A DNA stretch of 64,000 bases, from contig JAHQIY010000006.1 in assembly GCA_019054805.1 (NCBI GenBank), forward strand, positions 6,572,001 to 6,636,000, written 5' to 3'. Below the pieces are notes generated by a model, which ran no database searches, had not been told where the DNA came from, and saw only the letters and a program-made list of their open reading frames with translations. This document shows positions 23,950 to 35,222 of this stretch, in pieces; position 1 is the first letter of the stretch, and every line of letters starts with the position of its first letter. Both the position numbers and the translations under genes were made by a program. The stretch is from Brachionus manjavacas. Its lineage: Eukaryota > Rotifera > Eurotatoria > Ploima > Brachionidae.

Positions 23950-24400
23950 TAAATTTCTTAGCTGAAGTCGGTCTTCCACGTTTTCTTCATATAAACTGTC
24001 AACTTCATTAGGCTTGCTCCAGACGTCAGCATTCTCTCTATCAACGCACCATATATTGAATAATTTGATATTTTGTTAAAATTTTGAAAATTTGGAAGAC
24101 TGAAATCGTTTTTATTCAGTTTTTGAAATCTTATTAGTAAATTTGTAGTCCACTGATAGAATATCTTTGTCATTAGATTACCACTCATTGCTCAAACTAT
24201 TAACTGCGTCCGAAGCGCTGTCAAATGTTTGAACTTTTTCTCATTCATAAATTGTTGTAGTTTTCTTTTTATTGACTTGTTCCGTAATAACATCACCATT
24301 TGATTCATCGCTGCTAAAAATTCCTGGCAACTTTTACTTATTTTACGAATCAAAATTGGTTTGAATTTATTAAGAAGATGGGAATAAACCACTGAAAAAT
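23950..24400 (-). pseudogene. Decayed ORF, possibly from a MULE-type transposon
   Basis: One minus-strand frame reads SDESNGDVITEQVNKKKTTT, then EKVQTFDSASDAVNSLSNEW, broken by in-frame stops. A Phe-Asp-Ser/Asp-x-Ala-x-x-x-L run next to basic residues resembles the N-terminal part of MULE-associated proteins. Other frames are also partly open (24192-24392, 23958-24188), so the identity is uncertain. Confidence 0.3.
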
Positions 24401-24596
24401 AGACCTTTTTTGAAAAAAATAAATAAATTTAGAACAAAAAAAAATCTAATTTAATTCTAAATTTGATTTTAAATGGAAAGGAATTGAAAACAAACGAAGA
24501 AAAGGGAAATGCTTCAGAGAACTCTTATCTTAAATATTTAGCCCTAATTCTGATTTAATTGATACTGAGAAAGATGTGGAAATAACTAATTCTAAC

Positions 24597-24713
24597 TCTG
24601 ATTTATAAATTTATAAATCTATTTTTATTAAATCTGATTTATAAATTTATAAATCTATTTTTATTAAATCTGATTTATAAATTTATAAATCTATTTTTAT
24701 TAAATCTGATTTA
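24597..24713. repeat. Tandem repeat, 36-bp unit, about 3.25 copies
   Basis: Identical units start at 24597, 24633, 24669 and (partial) 24705. Each begins TCTGATTTATAAATTTATAA and ends in TATTTTTATTAAA. The unit is itself partly palindromic (ATTTATAAATTTATAAAT). Confidence 0.95.
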
Positions 24714-24751
24714 TTTTTTTCGAAATTATTCGAAAATAATTTCGAAAAAAA
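24714..24751. repeat. Perfect 17-bp hairpin with CGAA loop
   Basis: TTTTTTTCGAAATTATT is followed by CGAA and then its exact complement. It lies directly after the 36-bp tandem repeat. Confidence 0.9.
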
Positions 24752-24948
24752 AAGCATCAAAGATGGACAAATTTTTTCGAAAATTTTTTGAAACGTAACT
24801 GAATATTTGTTTTATTTAGAATTAAAAATTAGAAGTGAATTATATAAAAAATTATTTATTATAATTAAAATTTGGAAATGTTTTAGAAAATTATTGATAT
24901 TATAAAAAAAAATATAAATTAATTTTTTTCTGTTTCGCTCTTTAATTC

Positions 24949-25158
24949 CTAGCATATAACGCGTAGAACAAGCTTGTACATGGATTCATTAAATCTAATA
25001 TTCTGGTCTAATAGGAAATCTAAAAGATAAAATGTTTTTTCACTTTCCATGTCATTTCGGGAAGCTTTTAATTCTTTAAATTGAGAAGGCCTAAAAGCTG
25101 GCTTCAAAGTGAACAAACGTTGTGACGTTCTTGGAAATAAATCGGTAGAATTCAGATA
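24949..25158 (-). CDS. Candidate terminal exon, unknown protein
   Basis: The minus-strand frame is open for about 69 codons to a TAG. It includes TSQRLFTLKPAFRPSQFKEL and FYLLDFLLDQNIRFNESMYK. Codon texture and amphipathic pattern look like real protein. A TTTCCAAG acceptor inside it (exon start about 25123) is possible. No start codon or upstream exon is identified; the source may be a host gene or a transposon. Confidence 0.35.
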   Translation of the reverse strand, partial: YLNSTDLFPRTSQRLFTLKPAFRPSQFKELKASRNDMESEKTFYLLDFLLDQNIRFNESMYKLVLRVIC

Positions 25159-25394
25159 TTAATAATTTCGCCTCGATTTTTAAGCCATGAATTATTTTTT
25201 CCTTTCAAAACAATTAATTTAACTTGAGATTATACTTATTGTTTTATGATGATGTTTAATCCCACGATAAATTAGAAAAAAAATTTTTGCTACAATTTAT
25301 TAACATGTAAAAACAGTATTCAAATATGGCGGGTTTTTTCAAATTCATTTAAATAATGATTCGTATTGGATAATTTAATGCATTAAAACATAAT

Positions 25395-25450
25395 TTATTT
25401 ATTTATTTATTTAATTAAAGTTTAAGTCCCATGGACGAATTGGAATAAAA
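25395..25450 (-). mobile_element. Orphan LINE 3' end (minus)
   Basis: Minus strand: a small hairpin (GTCC-ATG-GGAC) followed by a tail of AAAT units. No coding remnant is adjacent. Confidence 0.35.
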
Positions 25451-25960
25451 ATTAATAGAAAATTAAATATCCATTTTAATATAGATTTCTCAAAAATTCA
25501 TCTTTTCAACTTTACCGCTTCATACATGGAGATTTGAAAGTTGAAGGAGTAGATTTCTCCTTTTTTTAATTCTTGGGCTTATTCCTTAGATTTACTACAT
25601 TCTATTTTCAATTAATAAAATATTAGAGAAGGTTAGGGTTAATCATCTTTTAAAAAATTTACTAAAGTTATTCTCAAAAAAAGTTATTTTTATTAGAAAC
25701 TTTACGAAAAATTTAGAAATTATTTCAAAAGTTTTTTGTGATTCAAAAAAGAAAAATGTTTTGAAATTGTCTTAGGAGAATTTTTCATAGAATTTCCGTG
25801 ATTTTTTTTTCATTTTTCTATAAAAAAAAAATTCGAAAATTTATGAAATTTTCTTAGTTTTCCAAATTTTCCGGTAGATTTTCGAAAAGCAATTTGACTG
25901 GGTTTATTTTTATTTGATCTTATTTAATTAAATTTATTTTGATTTTTTTTCATAATTTAA

Positions 25961-26003
25961 TCTGAAGGAGCTCAAGCTCGGTACAGAAAACAAATAAATA
26001 AAT
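25961..26003 (+). mobile_element. LINE-A copy 2: 3' end only
   Basis: TGAAGGAGCTCAAGCTCGGT followed by ACAG and AAAT repeats, the same terminal signature as the longer LINE-A copies at 14 and 27 kb. A short palindrome (TTCAAATAAT / ATTATTTGAA) follows. Confidence 0.7.
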
Positions 26004-26289
26004 CCTATAAATAATATTTCAAATAATTTATATATTATTTGAAATAATATGATATATCTAATTTTTTTAGATTCCCCTTTTTTTTCCTTTTGGGTCGTTT
26101 GGTCATAGGTCATTTGTTTTTTGGAATAATAATTTTTTTACATTTAATCAATTAATTTTAAAATAAAATTTTGATGACTATAAATTGAAAAAGGGTTTTT
26201 ATTGTGCATTTTCATATAATAAAAAAGGAGTTAAAAAGAGATCTAAAATTACTCAATCAGTCTACATACAAATCTGTTTACACTAAGGC

Positions 26290-26870
26290 TTTTTTTGGCC
26301 TATTCTGAAAAGAAATTTAAACTATTCTACTATTGTTAAAGTCATTTGCGTCGACCATAGTAGAATAGTTTAAATTTCCTTTCAAAGCAGTGGGGACTCT
26401 TGCTACTCTTCTCTGGGCTTTTTCAAGTGTGTCAATATCTCTTCTAAGATACGGATTCTAAGCGGACCCTGAAAACTCCAGATGCGGACGAATGTAGGTG
26501 CGACTGAGTGAGGCCCATATTTCCACATCCCTAGACACGAATTTTTTTTTTTGCATTCCTAGAACTTGGTTAGCTTTTGATGCGGCATGAGTCGACTGTG
26601 AGCTGAACTTAAAATCAGGCTAGGAAATGATGCCCAAGCCACGTTCTTCAGAGGTGCTTTGAAGCTTAATACGAGAATCATTCATCTTTTTTTAGCGTAT
26701 ATGACCTGGTTCTTGTTAAATCCTCGTTGCAAGAACCAGGTCTTGATAAAACTAATATCCGATAATCATTTCCTTAATCTTTCTCCCGTTTGCTTCCATC
26801 AGCTATGTCCAACATCATTCAGCCACTGCGTCCAAATCAGCTTGAAGACTCTTATACCAAAAATTCGAGT
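26290..26870 (-). mobile_element. LINE-C: decayed 3' half of a LINE polymerase
   Basis: The minus strand reads LQADLDAVAEW (post-RT thumb), then after frameshifts MNDSRIKLQSTSEERGLGII and a C-terminal run resembling RRDIDTLEKAQRRVARV, the usual ERIQRRAT-type block of Jockey/CR1 LINEs. Two perfect hairpins lie within it (26312-26378 and 26703-26742). It is heavily mutated and inactive. Confidence 0.65.
26312..26378. repeat. Perfect 21-bp inverted repeat, 25-nt loop
   Basis: Arm GAAATTTAAACTATTCTACT(A) at 26312-26332 is exactly complementary to 26358-26378. Confidence 0.92.
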
Positions 26871-27108
26871 GAATATAACAGAGGTTTCGAATCAAGATAC
26901 ATCGAGTACCCAACTCCATTGTGTAATTGCTACCTTACTATTTCTTCTTTTTTTCCTGAATCATCAAATAATTAAAATATGTATTCTGTTACTCTCTATC
27001 AAAATTTATCTAATTTTAATTTTAATATTTATCTACTTTTTAAGTTATATTATTTTAACTTTATTTTTTTCTTACTTTTTATTTTTATTTTATTTTATTT
27101 AAATTTTT

Positions 27109-27139
<31 letters not shown>

Positions 27140-27192
27140 CTTAATTTGAAGGAGCTCTAGCTCGGTACAGATATACAAATAAATAATAAATA
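26870..27192 (+). mobile_element. LINE-A copy 3: 3' part
   Basis: The plus frame 26790-26975 carries [20 protein letters not shown] and SSFFPESSNN, nearly identical to the C-terminus of the 14-kb copy. A very long poly-T follows, then TTGAAGGAGCTCTAGCTCGG and an AAAT tail. It abuts the antisense LINE-C on its left. Confidence 0.85.
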
Positions 27193-27255
27193 ATTTTAAA
27201 AAATGTTTTGCTTTGGTGAATTTAATTAATATTGATTCAAACAAATAAAATAACT

Positions 27256-27900
27256 ATGGAATCGTCAGACGAATTCGAGCAATTGAGCACATATTCTTCA
27301 GCCACAATGTCAAGCAGTTAGATTGAATTTGGTAAAAATACCGATAGAATCTAAAAATGTCCCAATAGGCGGGAAGCAAAAAGGTGGTAGACCTACTAAA
27401 TCCAAAAGAGCCCTTGAATTTTAAAAAGATGAGAAAGTAAAAGATGATGAATCGGATGAAGATGAAGTTGATATAATCCAAGAACCATCAACTAAGAGAA
27501 TTGCTTGTAATCAAATAGATAAAACTTCATCAAAAATTCAAGTAGAACCATCTACTTCTGGTAACGCACAACAATCTTCAGTCACTCAGCCAATTGTTAA
27601 AAAAAGACCAGGTAGACCAAAAGGTTCTAAAAATAAAAACATTATTTTCGGTAATCATAAATATTTTTTATGTTAATCAAAAGAATAAATTAATCGAAAA
27701 GTTTTTTTTGTAGATCAAAAAAAATTATCCCATTATATTTTTGAGTTAATTAATAACAGGAAATTGAGGAAAAGACCTTAACTTTTTCTTTTAAGTAAAT
27801 TATGAGCATCTTAAAATAACAATTTTGAAAATAATTTATTCAGAGAATTAACATCTAATGATATGGTTCATGAAACTCAAATTAAATAAAATCTTTTATT
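27256..27900 (+). pseudogene. Broken AT-hook protein gene (possibly transposon-derived)
   Basis: Starts with an ATG frame (MESSDEFEQLSTYSSATMSS) that ends at a stop. The next frame continues with GGKQKGGRPTKSKRALEF, one more stop, an acidic Ser/Asp/Glu stretch, and KKRPGRPKGSKNK, a canonical AT-hook (R-P-G-R-P-K). A GTAATC donor at about 27650 and a TTCAGAG acceptor at about 27846 would join a short final exon ending ETQIK. AT-hooks bind the minor groove of AT-rich DNA. Three in-frame breaks argue that it is dead. It may be the C-terminal half of a MULE or another DNA transposon. Confidence 0.45.
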
Positions 27901-29553
27901 TAAGACATCAAAAAATTATTCTAATTACTAAAATAAACAAGATTGAAATGGAATATTTTGCAACAAAATTCAATCGCTCAGTGGACAAGTTTACAGATTT
28001 GAAGCGAAATCTAAATTCAAAATGCTGCATGGAAAAAAGAGAATATTTAAAAGCTAAGCTGTAAACAAAAGTTTTAATTTTCTATATGGTCAATTTTTTT
28101 TTGATAATTTCTATTAAATTTTAAATTTTTTAAAAGAAAAGGTAATTTGCTTCCAAAAAATTATGTAAAATGCCAATTTGATTTGAATACTTTTTAGTTC
28201 AAAATGCAGATAAATGTGATGATTTCGCAGACATTCGTTTTGGGTTGAAGAAAAAATGGTTCAAATTTTAAGATTTTTCTAAAGCAAATTATTTTTTCCA
28301 TAAAAAAATAAGAAATGATCAAATATATACATAATTTTCAAATATTTTCTCTATAAAATTAAAAATTTTTTTTAAGGAAAAATCTAAGACAAAGAAAATG
28401 AAAAAAAATAAATTCAATCAAAAACTCACAATAATCAACTATTTTTTATTTGTAATTTTTTTGAATAATAAAAAAATGTAAATTTTTTACTGCATAAAAT
28501 AAATAAAGCATGTAAAAAAAAATTAAAATCAAAAGCCTTTTTATTTTTATTGCAAAAGAAATTTAAATTCTGAAATTATATAATTTTAGAAATCATATGA
28601 GCTATTTTTTAATTTCAAGGTTAAAATATTGATTTTTAATTTTTGGTGCACTATTTATCTGTTTAACAATCATGACAAAAATTTATATCAAAAAATGAAA
28701 ATTTTAAGATTTGAATATAAAAATTGACCCTACTAATCATGTAATGATTATTAAAGAATCCTTGAGTTAATTTTTTTAAAATCGGCTTCAGAAAAGATAA
28801 AATGAATTAAAAGTTTATGCATTATTTTTTGATTATAAAATTTAAATGCTTTTTTGATTGACTGTAATGGTAGCGATGAAACTAATTATTTTATGCTTCG
28901 AACTAAGTAACAATATGTTAATATAAGATAAATATTGTTAATTCTTAATTAAAATTTTATTTACTTTATATTTTTTGATGTCTTTATTGTAATCGAAGCA
29001 AAATTTATTCCAAAATTTCTAATACTCATGAAATTTAAATAAATTTTATAATAATTTAATTTTATACTAATAACATATTGATATTGGGAAAATAAAAAAT
29101 CCGAAACAAAAAGAAATAATTACTGTTTATAAAATAATTCCAAAAGATAAAATTTTCAATCTGAATTTTTCTAGATCTGTAAATTAATAGATTGACAATT
29201 ATACTACTTCAATCTAATAAATGAAAACCAAAAAGGTAATTTTTTAAAATTAAAAAAAAACATTTTTATCGTTATATTTTCTCCATTTTTGAAATTAATT
29301 TCTAAGTGGTTCATTTTTATTTTTAAAAATTTCCCTTTGCAAAAAAAAAAGCTATCTAAAATTTTAGAAATAAATTAAAATTTTTTTTAAGAAAAAAAAT
29401 GAAAAAATCATAAATATTTATTCATTTTGTAATTTAGCTTCAAAATTTTTGTCAACAACAAATATTCCTAACTTATTTTTCGTTAACTAGTTTTTTTTTT
29501 TTTCTATATTAAAATTCAACTATCAATTGAACCAAGTAACGAAAAACATTTAA
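27901..29553. other. Intergenic upstream of the glycosyltransferase
   Basis: AT-rich sequence. A Lys-rich open frame at 27858-28064 overlaps the end of the AT-hook pseudogene and has no recognisable domain. Nothing else is supported. Confidence 0.4.
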
Positions 29554-30516
29554 ATGCGTCACAAGCTTTTTAAGTCTTTAATATTATTAATAATAATCAT
29601 CATCCCAGCAAGCATATTTCACGAATGGATCAATTTGAAAAAAATTAAAGCCGAATTTTCGGTGAGAATACAAAACCTGAATATAACAAGTGAAAAAAAT
29701 GGATCAAAATTGTTAGCTGATAGTCGAATTGGATCTTGTTTAAATGATGTTAGAGCAAAAAATAGACTCGCCTTTGTCACCCTGGCCATAGCGGACCATC
29801 ACCAATACATCGAGTCAGCAGCTAAATTACTAAAAACCGTGATTAACAATACTCACAGTGTGCAATATGACAAGGTAATTTTGGAATTAAAAGAAAAGCC
29901 CCTGAATGACAAGATGAAAGAAACTCTTCTGAGATCAGGCTGGGACTTTATATGCACTGTAAATCGAATAGGACCGATAAAAAATTCTGGGCCTATTAAA
30001 ATTTACAGAGAACTTTTTACAAAATTAATCATATTCAACATGAGCCAGTATGATGGCATTGTTACCATGGATGCTGACACAATAGTAATAGGAAATATAA
30101 CAGAGCTTTTTTATATGTATAAAAATATTGATTTTAAAAAATATTTTATCGCAGCTGCTCCTGATATTGATTTTCAGACTCGGTACGATACAATTTTACG
30201 ATTCAATGCAGGAGTTTTTATTGTTAGGCCCGATGGAGACGAATTCAGGCGTTTAATGGAACTGAAGACTAACAAAAGTCACCATTTGGACCCTTATTTT
30301 GCTGAGCAAACATTTTTGAACCATTGGTATGGCAACAAATGGTTCAATTTTGGCTACAAATACAATTGTATAGTGTGGCATTTAAAATATTATGAGTACA
30401 ATGTGTCTCGAATACCCAAGGATGTTCGGGTTATTCACTTTACCAATTTGAAGCCTTGGAATTGCAATCCTGAAGCTACATTCATATGCGACTTGTGGAA
30501 AAGAATCTCGGTTTAA
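29554..30516 (+). CDS. Glycosyltransferase family 8 (glycogenin-like), type II membrane protein, 320 aa
   Basis: A retaining glycosyltransferase of the GT8 fold using a nucleotide-sugar and Mn2+. The N-terminus has a short cytosolic tail (MRHKLFK) and one hydrophobic anchor (about 8-21), placing the catalytic domain in the Golgi/ER lumen, unlike cytosolic glycogenin. Visible motifs: FVTLAIADHHQYIESA (start of the Rossmann-like domain, about 74), the metal-binding D-x-D as MDADTIV (DAD at 173-175), FNAGVFIV (217-224), the DPYFAEQTFLN block (about 246) and IHFTNLKPW (294-302), the usual C-terminal GT8 signature with His and Lys-Pro-Trp. Single exon, intact. The acceptor substrate cannot be told from sequence. 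It stands alone between long AT-rich stretches. Confidence 0.9.
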   Translation: MRHKLFKSLILLIIIIIPASIFHEWINLKKIKAEFSVRIQNLNITSEKNGSKLLADSRIGSCLNDVRAKNRLAFVTLAIADHHQYIESAAKLLKTVINNTHSVQYDKVILELKEKPLNDKMKETLLRSGWDFICTVNRIGPIKNSGPIKIYRELFTKLIIFNMSQYDGIVTMDADTIVIGNITELFYMYKNIDFKKYFIAAAPDIDFQTRYDTILRFNAGVFIVRPDGDEFRRLMELKTNKSHHLDPYFAEQTFLNHWYGNKWFNFGYKYNCIVWHLKYYEYNVSRIPKDVRVIHFTNLKPWNCNPEATFICDLWKRISV

Positions 30517-31410
30517 AAAAAATTTAATTTTTAACTCATAATTTTTCAGGTCTTAATTTTTTTTTGTAAACTCAATAATTTTCTAAATTCAAAAATAATT
30601 AAATGATTTACATTTTTCCGGCTTGTAGAATAGATTAAAAGGAAAAGTAAAAAGAGTGTGATAGTGTAAAGTTAAATTTTATTATTTTTATCTTTAAATT
30701 GGAATTTTTTTTGTTTTTTTTACGGTAAAAAACGGGCTTTAATTATCCAAGATTGTTAAAAATAATTTAAAATACGTTTATTGATGCTTAAATGAATTTT
30801 TTTAAATTTCCAATTAATTTTTATTTTTTTATATTATGAATTTTTATCGCAATTAAAAATTATTATTATCTAAAAATCGAACAATATTTTTGATTTGTGT
30901 CACTTAACTGGTATAATAAAATGAATATTTGTTTTGGATGAACTAGTTAAATTTTGTTGTTTTTGATTCTTAACTTACTTTAGAAAGCACAATTCAAATA
31001 TAAATAGCAAAAAAAACAACCTTAATTAGTTGTTTGATTGCTATTTATATTAAAAAATTTAATAACAAATGGCTTATAAATACCAACCTTACTTAACTTG
31101 GTTATTATACTATTTATTTTCAATCATAAGAAAAATTAATTTACTTTAAAAAAAATTGAAACTAATTGTATTTTTGTTTTTTTTGGCTTCAATTTTGAAT
31201 TGCTGCTTCTTCCGACGAAAAAAAAAATTTCATAAAAAAAAAATAAAATAAAACACAAAGTCAAATAAATTAAAAAAAATCTAAATTCATCAATTCAAAA
31301 TTATCGTAAAGGTCTGAAAAATCGCGTTTTCTTTTTTGTTAAAATGTAGTTCACTTTTTTAAGTGAAAGTCACTTTTACTTAAAAATAAAAATTATTAAT
31401 TAAGTTTAAA
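30517..31410. other. Intergenic downstream of the glycosyltransferase
   Basis: AT-rich. A hairpin near 30994-31050 (AATATAAATAGCAA with its complement TTGCTATTTATATT) is the only structure noted. Confidence 0.5.
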
Positions 31411-31700
31411 TGAATTTAAATTGCTTGACAAGCATCTTCTTTGCTCTTGATTTTTTTTCTTACAAAATCTTGAAACTCATTCAATACCATCTCAATTGGA
31501 TATAAATTTGGGCATTTTGGGAGAGTTAAAACATTATTTGAATTGGATTTTCATAAAAGTCTAAATATTTGCCAGTTAAGCTATTTCACTTTTTTATTTT
31601 TGTACCAAGTTTTGACATTGCAATTTATAAAAGTACTCATAATGAAGCTATCAATTAATTGTATAGAAACTGATTTAACTAGCTATGTAAGCCAAAATAA
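31411..31700 (-). pseudogene. Tc1/mariner-type DDE transposase relic
   Basis: The minus strand reads NSNNVLTLPKCPNLYPIEMV, then LNEFQDFVRKKIKSKEDACQ and a stop. A Pro-x-x-x-P-(D/N)-L-x-P-I-E run followed by a W/L-x-E-F/L helix is the third catalytic block of IS630/Tc1/mariner transposases (Asp replaced by Asn here, Trp by Leu). Upstream frames contain a worn WYKNKK segment. No terminal inverted repeats were found. Confidence 0.6.
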
Positions 31701-32454
31701 AGACTCATTGAGTGTCTTCCAGTAATTCTAGATTTCGAAAGAAAATTCCTTAAATCCAAGTCGGATTTTTTTAACTTTTCCACTTTTAATAAAAAAATTG
31801 TTCTTTTTATTAATTTATTTATTTTAACACCTTTATTCTTAAATAAAATCTTTATTTCTATTTTATATTCGAGCTCAATTTTGATTTTTACTCTTATTTT
31901 GAATATTATAAATAATAACAATAATAAGCAAAATCATCTTCATCATTTCTATCGTACAAATATATCCAACTTTTCAACAATTTTGATTTGATTCTATTAA
32001 AAAAACATAACGATTTTTTATTTGGAGAAAATTAAGAAATGTCTGGAAAATTATTTCAATTCGGTTGAATTGGAAAAGCCATACTGATTAAGTCGTAATT
32101 GTGGCAATATATTGAATAAACAAAATTGCTATGTAAAAAAAAAATTATCAAAACATAACAATTTTTTAATTTCTTTTTAAATAATATTTTTTATCATAAT
32201 TTTAAAAAAAAATAATAAAAAAAAATTATTTGGTTTAAAAAAATGCATAAATAAAATTTTTCGAAGTTATTAGCTAAAGCAGAGCAAAGTAGTGCGGAGC
32301 AAGTGTCTCTTAAATGGTAGATGGTATTAAAATATTATCAATTATAAATAAAATTTTTAAAACTGAATCCTCATAATAAAAATTAACCTATCTAAGATTT
32401 ATTTTTAATTTTGGAATTTTTTTCACAAATTATCTTATTATAATTTATTTATAT

Positions 32455-33778
32455 ATTTGAATCAGGAAAATTCAGCATTAAAGAAGAATGTTCTTTTAAA
32501 ATTGAAAACTTCAGAAAACAATTCAACCATAAAAGCCAAGATTGAAGAGGAATTGAATGCTGCACGGGAAATAGAAAAACAAAAAAAGAATAAACAGAAC
32601 AATACTTCAAATAAGATAAATTCAAAACATCTCATTTTGAATGAACTAAAAGGTGATTACCTTAAAATAATACAAGAAGCTAAAATTAAAAATTGAAATT
32701 TAGAATTGAATTTAAAAATTTGTCAAAAGAGAAACAAAATATCAACTTACTGCAAAAACAATTAAATAGCATGAAAAATCAAACCAGAACAATTAAAAAA
32801 ACATTAGAAAAAAACCCAGAAAATAAAATACCTGGGCGTGATGATCAATTCGAAAAACAACAACAGTGACCATGTAAAATTAAAACATCAGATGGCAACT
32901 TGGTGAAGAAATTGTTTGAACTCTGCAAGATATCAAGAACAACAAAACTGATGATCGCCCTTAATGTAGAACCAATGGAGAGAGTATTGGTAAAGAGAAA
33001 AATGTCTTTCATTATGGGATTAGAAAACAACAAATTTACAAGAACTCTAGTGAACAATATCCTAAATGAAACAAGAGAAAGAGAAAATAGAACTAGCAAA
33101 AAATCCGTGATAGATGAAATGAAAACCATCCAAGAAGAAAAAGAAAATACAGGAAATATGGCAGCCAAAGCAAGTGAAAGGATAAAGCTTGAAAACATGC
33201 TTAACAAAGAAGAAAGCAAAGATTGAACGATGGAGTCGATAAGGTACCTTATTAGAGAATCGAGTAAGAAAAACAGAAAAATCCTAGAACTAATCCTCAA
33301 ATTAAAATATTAAAATAGATTCTATTTTATTTGAAAAAAAAAATAAAGTGCACAAAATTAATAATAGTTAAATAAAATAAAAATAATAAAAATAAAAATA
33401 AAATAATAATTTTTTAAATAAAAATTAGATATTACATTCAATTTTTTAGAAAACACTTAAACTTTGTCTTATTTACCACTTTTTATTTTTTAAATTTTTT
33501 TTTTGTTTTTTTTTTACACCGCCTTCAAGGCGTTCATTGAAATAAATAATAATAATAATAATAATTTGTCAATTAATTTTGGTGAAAGACAACCTTGCTT
33601 CGACGCTTACAAGTATGCATCAAAAATATTTTGGACTAATTAATTCAATTGAAACTCTTAAAGACGATCACATAAAAGATTAAAGCATCTAATTAGAAAA
33701 CTTGACAAAAAACGAGAGAAAATCAGCAATCTCAATGATGAATTAAGTAGCGATAGCGATAGGAGTGGTTATTAATAA
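32455..33778 (+). pseudogene. Coiled-coil pseudogene, copy of the gene at 39479, split by a LINE
   Basis: The 5' part (LKLKTSENNSTIKAKIEEEL, KHLILNELKGDYLKI) matches the 39479 protein almost word for word over its first coiled-coil third, then hits a stop. The 3' part resumes at about 33565 with the DNA equivalent of NLASTL ... SIETLKDDH ... KKREKIS and ends SSDSDRSGY. Between them sits a foreign LINE segment (32820-33564). Stops and frameshifts on both sides show that the copy was not maintained. Confidence 0.85.
32820..33564 (+). mobile_element. LINE-D: 5'-truncated LINE 3' end inside the coiled-coil pseudogene
   Basis: Begins with a KYLGVMINSKNN-like thumb motif (in a broken frame). The open frame 32900-33226 follows (LFELCKISRTTKLMIALNVE ... 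ERENRTSKKSVIDEM). It ends with a compact hairpin (CGCCTT-C-AAGGCG) and a tail of AAT units. The host pseudogene sequence continues on both sides. Confidence 0.7.
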
Positions 33779-34910
33779 AATAAGGAAACAAAACCAAGGG
33801 TATCAAGTATCAAATAATACAGAAAAAATATGTTAAATAAATATTTTTTAATTTAAATAATTAGATAAAAAAAAATTGTTCTTTTTTACATTAAATTGAC
33901 TATGGAATAGCATTTGTGATTTTGTCATAATTTGTATTTTCAAGATTGTATTTTTTTGAAAAAATTGTAAATAAATGGTGATCAGGTTTACCAAAAATGA
34001 TATTTAGAGCAATTTTTACTTTAACTTTATTGAAAAAAAAAGAAGAAAGTTTTTGATTTAAAAATTCAAACTTTTTTAATCTAGTAATTTATCAATTTAA
34101 AAACATAGGACTTTTTTCAAATTCTTCAAAAATATTTATTTAATTTATTTCAGGGAAAATTTTTTCATTTAATCAACCCTAAATTTTATTTCAGTCAAAG
34201 TTCTGTTGTTATATTTCTTTTTTTGAATTTTTTTTCCATTAAAAATTGGCTCCTAATTTTGTAACTATCAAATTTTTGTATCTTACTTTAAAATATTTTG
34301 TCATTTCATAATATATGTCAACTAGTAGCTGTTTTTTTGTTTTAAGTAGCTGATATTTCCTATTTTTCTTTACAAGTATACACTTCCTAAAATATTGACC
34401 TAAAGAGAAAGCAAATTTTTAAACTTTTTTAATAAATTTTTTTAAATAATTATCTTTAGAGCAATTTAAACTTAACAAGCATATTTTTTGGTGAAATTCA
34501 AATTATTTTAAAAGCATAAATGCAAATGATTTCAAAAGAATTTTTCCAAGAGTTTTAGCTTCCTCAATAATTTTCTAAACTTAATTGTTTAATTTACAAA
34601 AAGTTTCCAGACCGAGTCCTTTTTTTGCCAAATAGAAGCGACACATGCGGAATCTATGACTATGTACCAAGAAATTCAATTAATGAAAAAGAATTTCTGA
34701 CCAAAACCATTTAAAAATACAAATATTTTGTAAAAAATTTTATTAATCATAAATACAAATTGAGAAAAAGTCACCATTAATTTTTTTAAGAGCATTAATA
34801 TTATTTTAATTAAGGTTGAGATTATTCTATTAAAAAACCAATTTCCATAGCAAAAGGTGTCCAAAAATGTACATTAGGTCGAGCTTGACGACCAAGGCTA
34901 AACTTGACGC
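33779..34910. other. Intergenic between the coiled-coil pseudogene and NUPR1
   Basis: AT-rich. The part next to 34911 should hold the 3' UTR of NUPR1 (minus). No other element is recognised. Confidence 0.5.
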
Positions 34911-35168
34911 TCATTTGCGTTTGTTCTGCTCAAATTTCTGCAATTTAGATGTGATCAATCTGACATTACCACAGGGATCATGTTTGAAATTTTGTTTGAT
35001 GTCTTTTTTGGTCCTTTGCTTGCCGCCCTGGCCTCCCACAAAATACTTTTCGTTTTCCAAAGAATACTCGTCATATTGGCTTAGGTAATCGTTGCTGTAC
35101 ACTTGTTTGTTGCTTGACTGTTTGACTTGGGGCTGAATTACCAATACGTCGGCTTTTAGTTCGGACAT
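34911..35168 (-). CDS. NUPR1: NUPR1 (p8) nuclear stress protein homologue, 85 aa
   Basis: NUPR1 is a small, disordered, basic chromatin-associated cofactor induced by cell stress. The family core is visible: YDEYSLENEKYFVGGQGG (32-49; vertebrate equivalent has Asp/Glu, Tyr-Ser-Leu and a Gly-rich turn), then K-x-R-T-K-K (50-55), a variable spacer, and VRLITSKLQKFEQNKRK (69-85) with the Lys/Arg-rich nuclear localisation end. Length matches the family (80-100 aa). Single coding exon; a TTTAG acceptor about 20 bp upstream of the ATG may mark a 5' UTR or trans-splice site. A TATA box lies 55 bp upstream. Confidence 0.88.
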   Translation of the reverse strand: MSELKADVLVIQPQVKQSSNKQVYSNDYLSQYDEYSLENEKYFVGGQGGKQRTKKDIKQNFKHDPCGNVRLITSKLQKFEQNKRK

Positions 35169-35222
35169 TTTTCTTTATTTTAGAATCTAAATTTTGTTAA
35201 AATGCAAACTAGAAATGAAGAT

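Noticed and set aside
31679..31921. 80-codon minus ORF rich in Lys and Ile
   Set aside because: Low-complexity frame partly overlapping the DDE transposase relic; not a gene.
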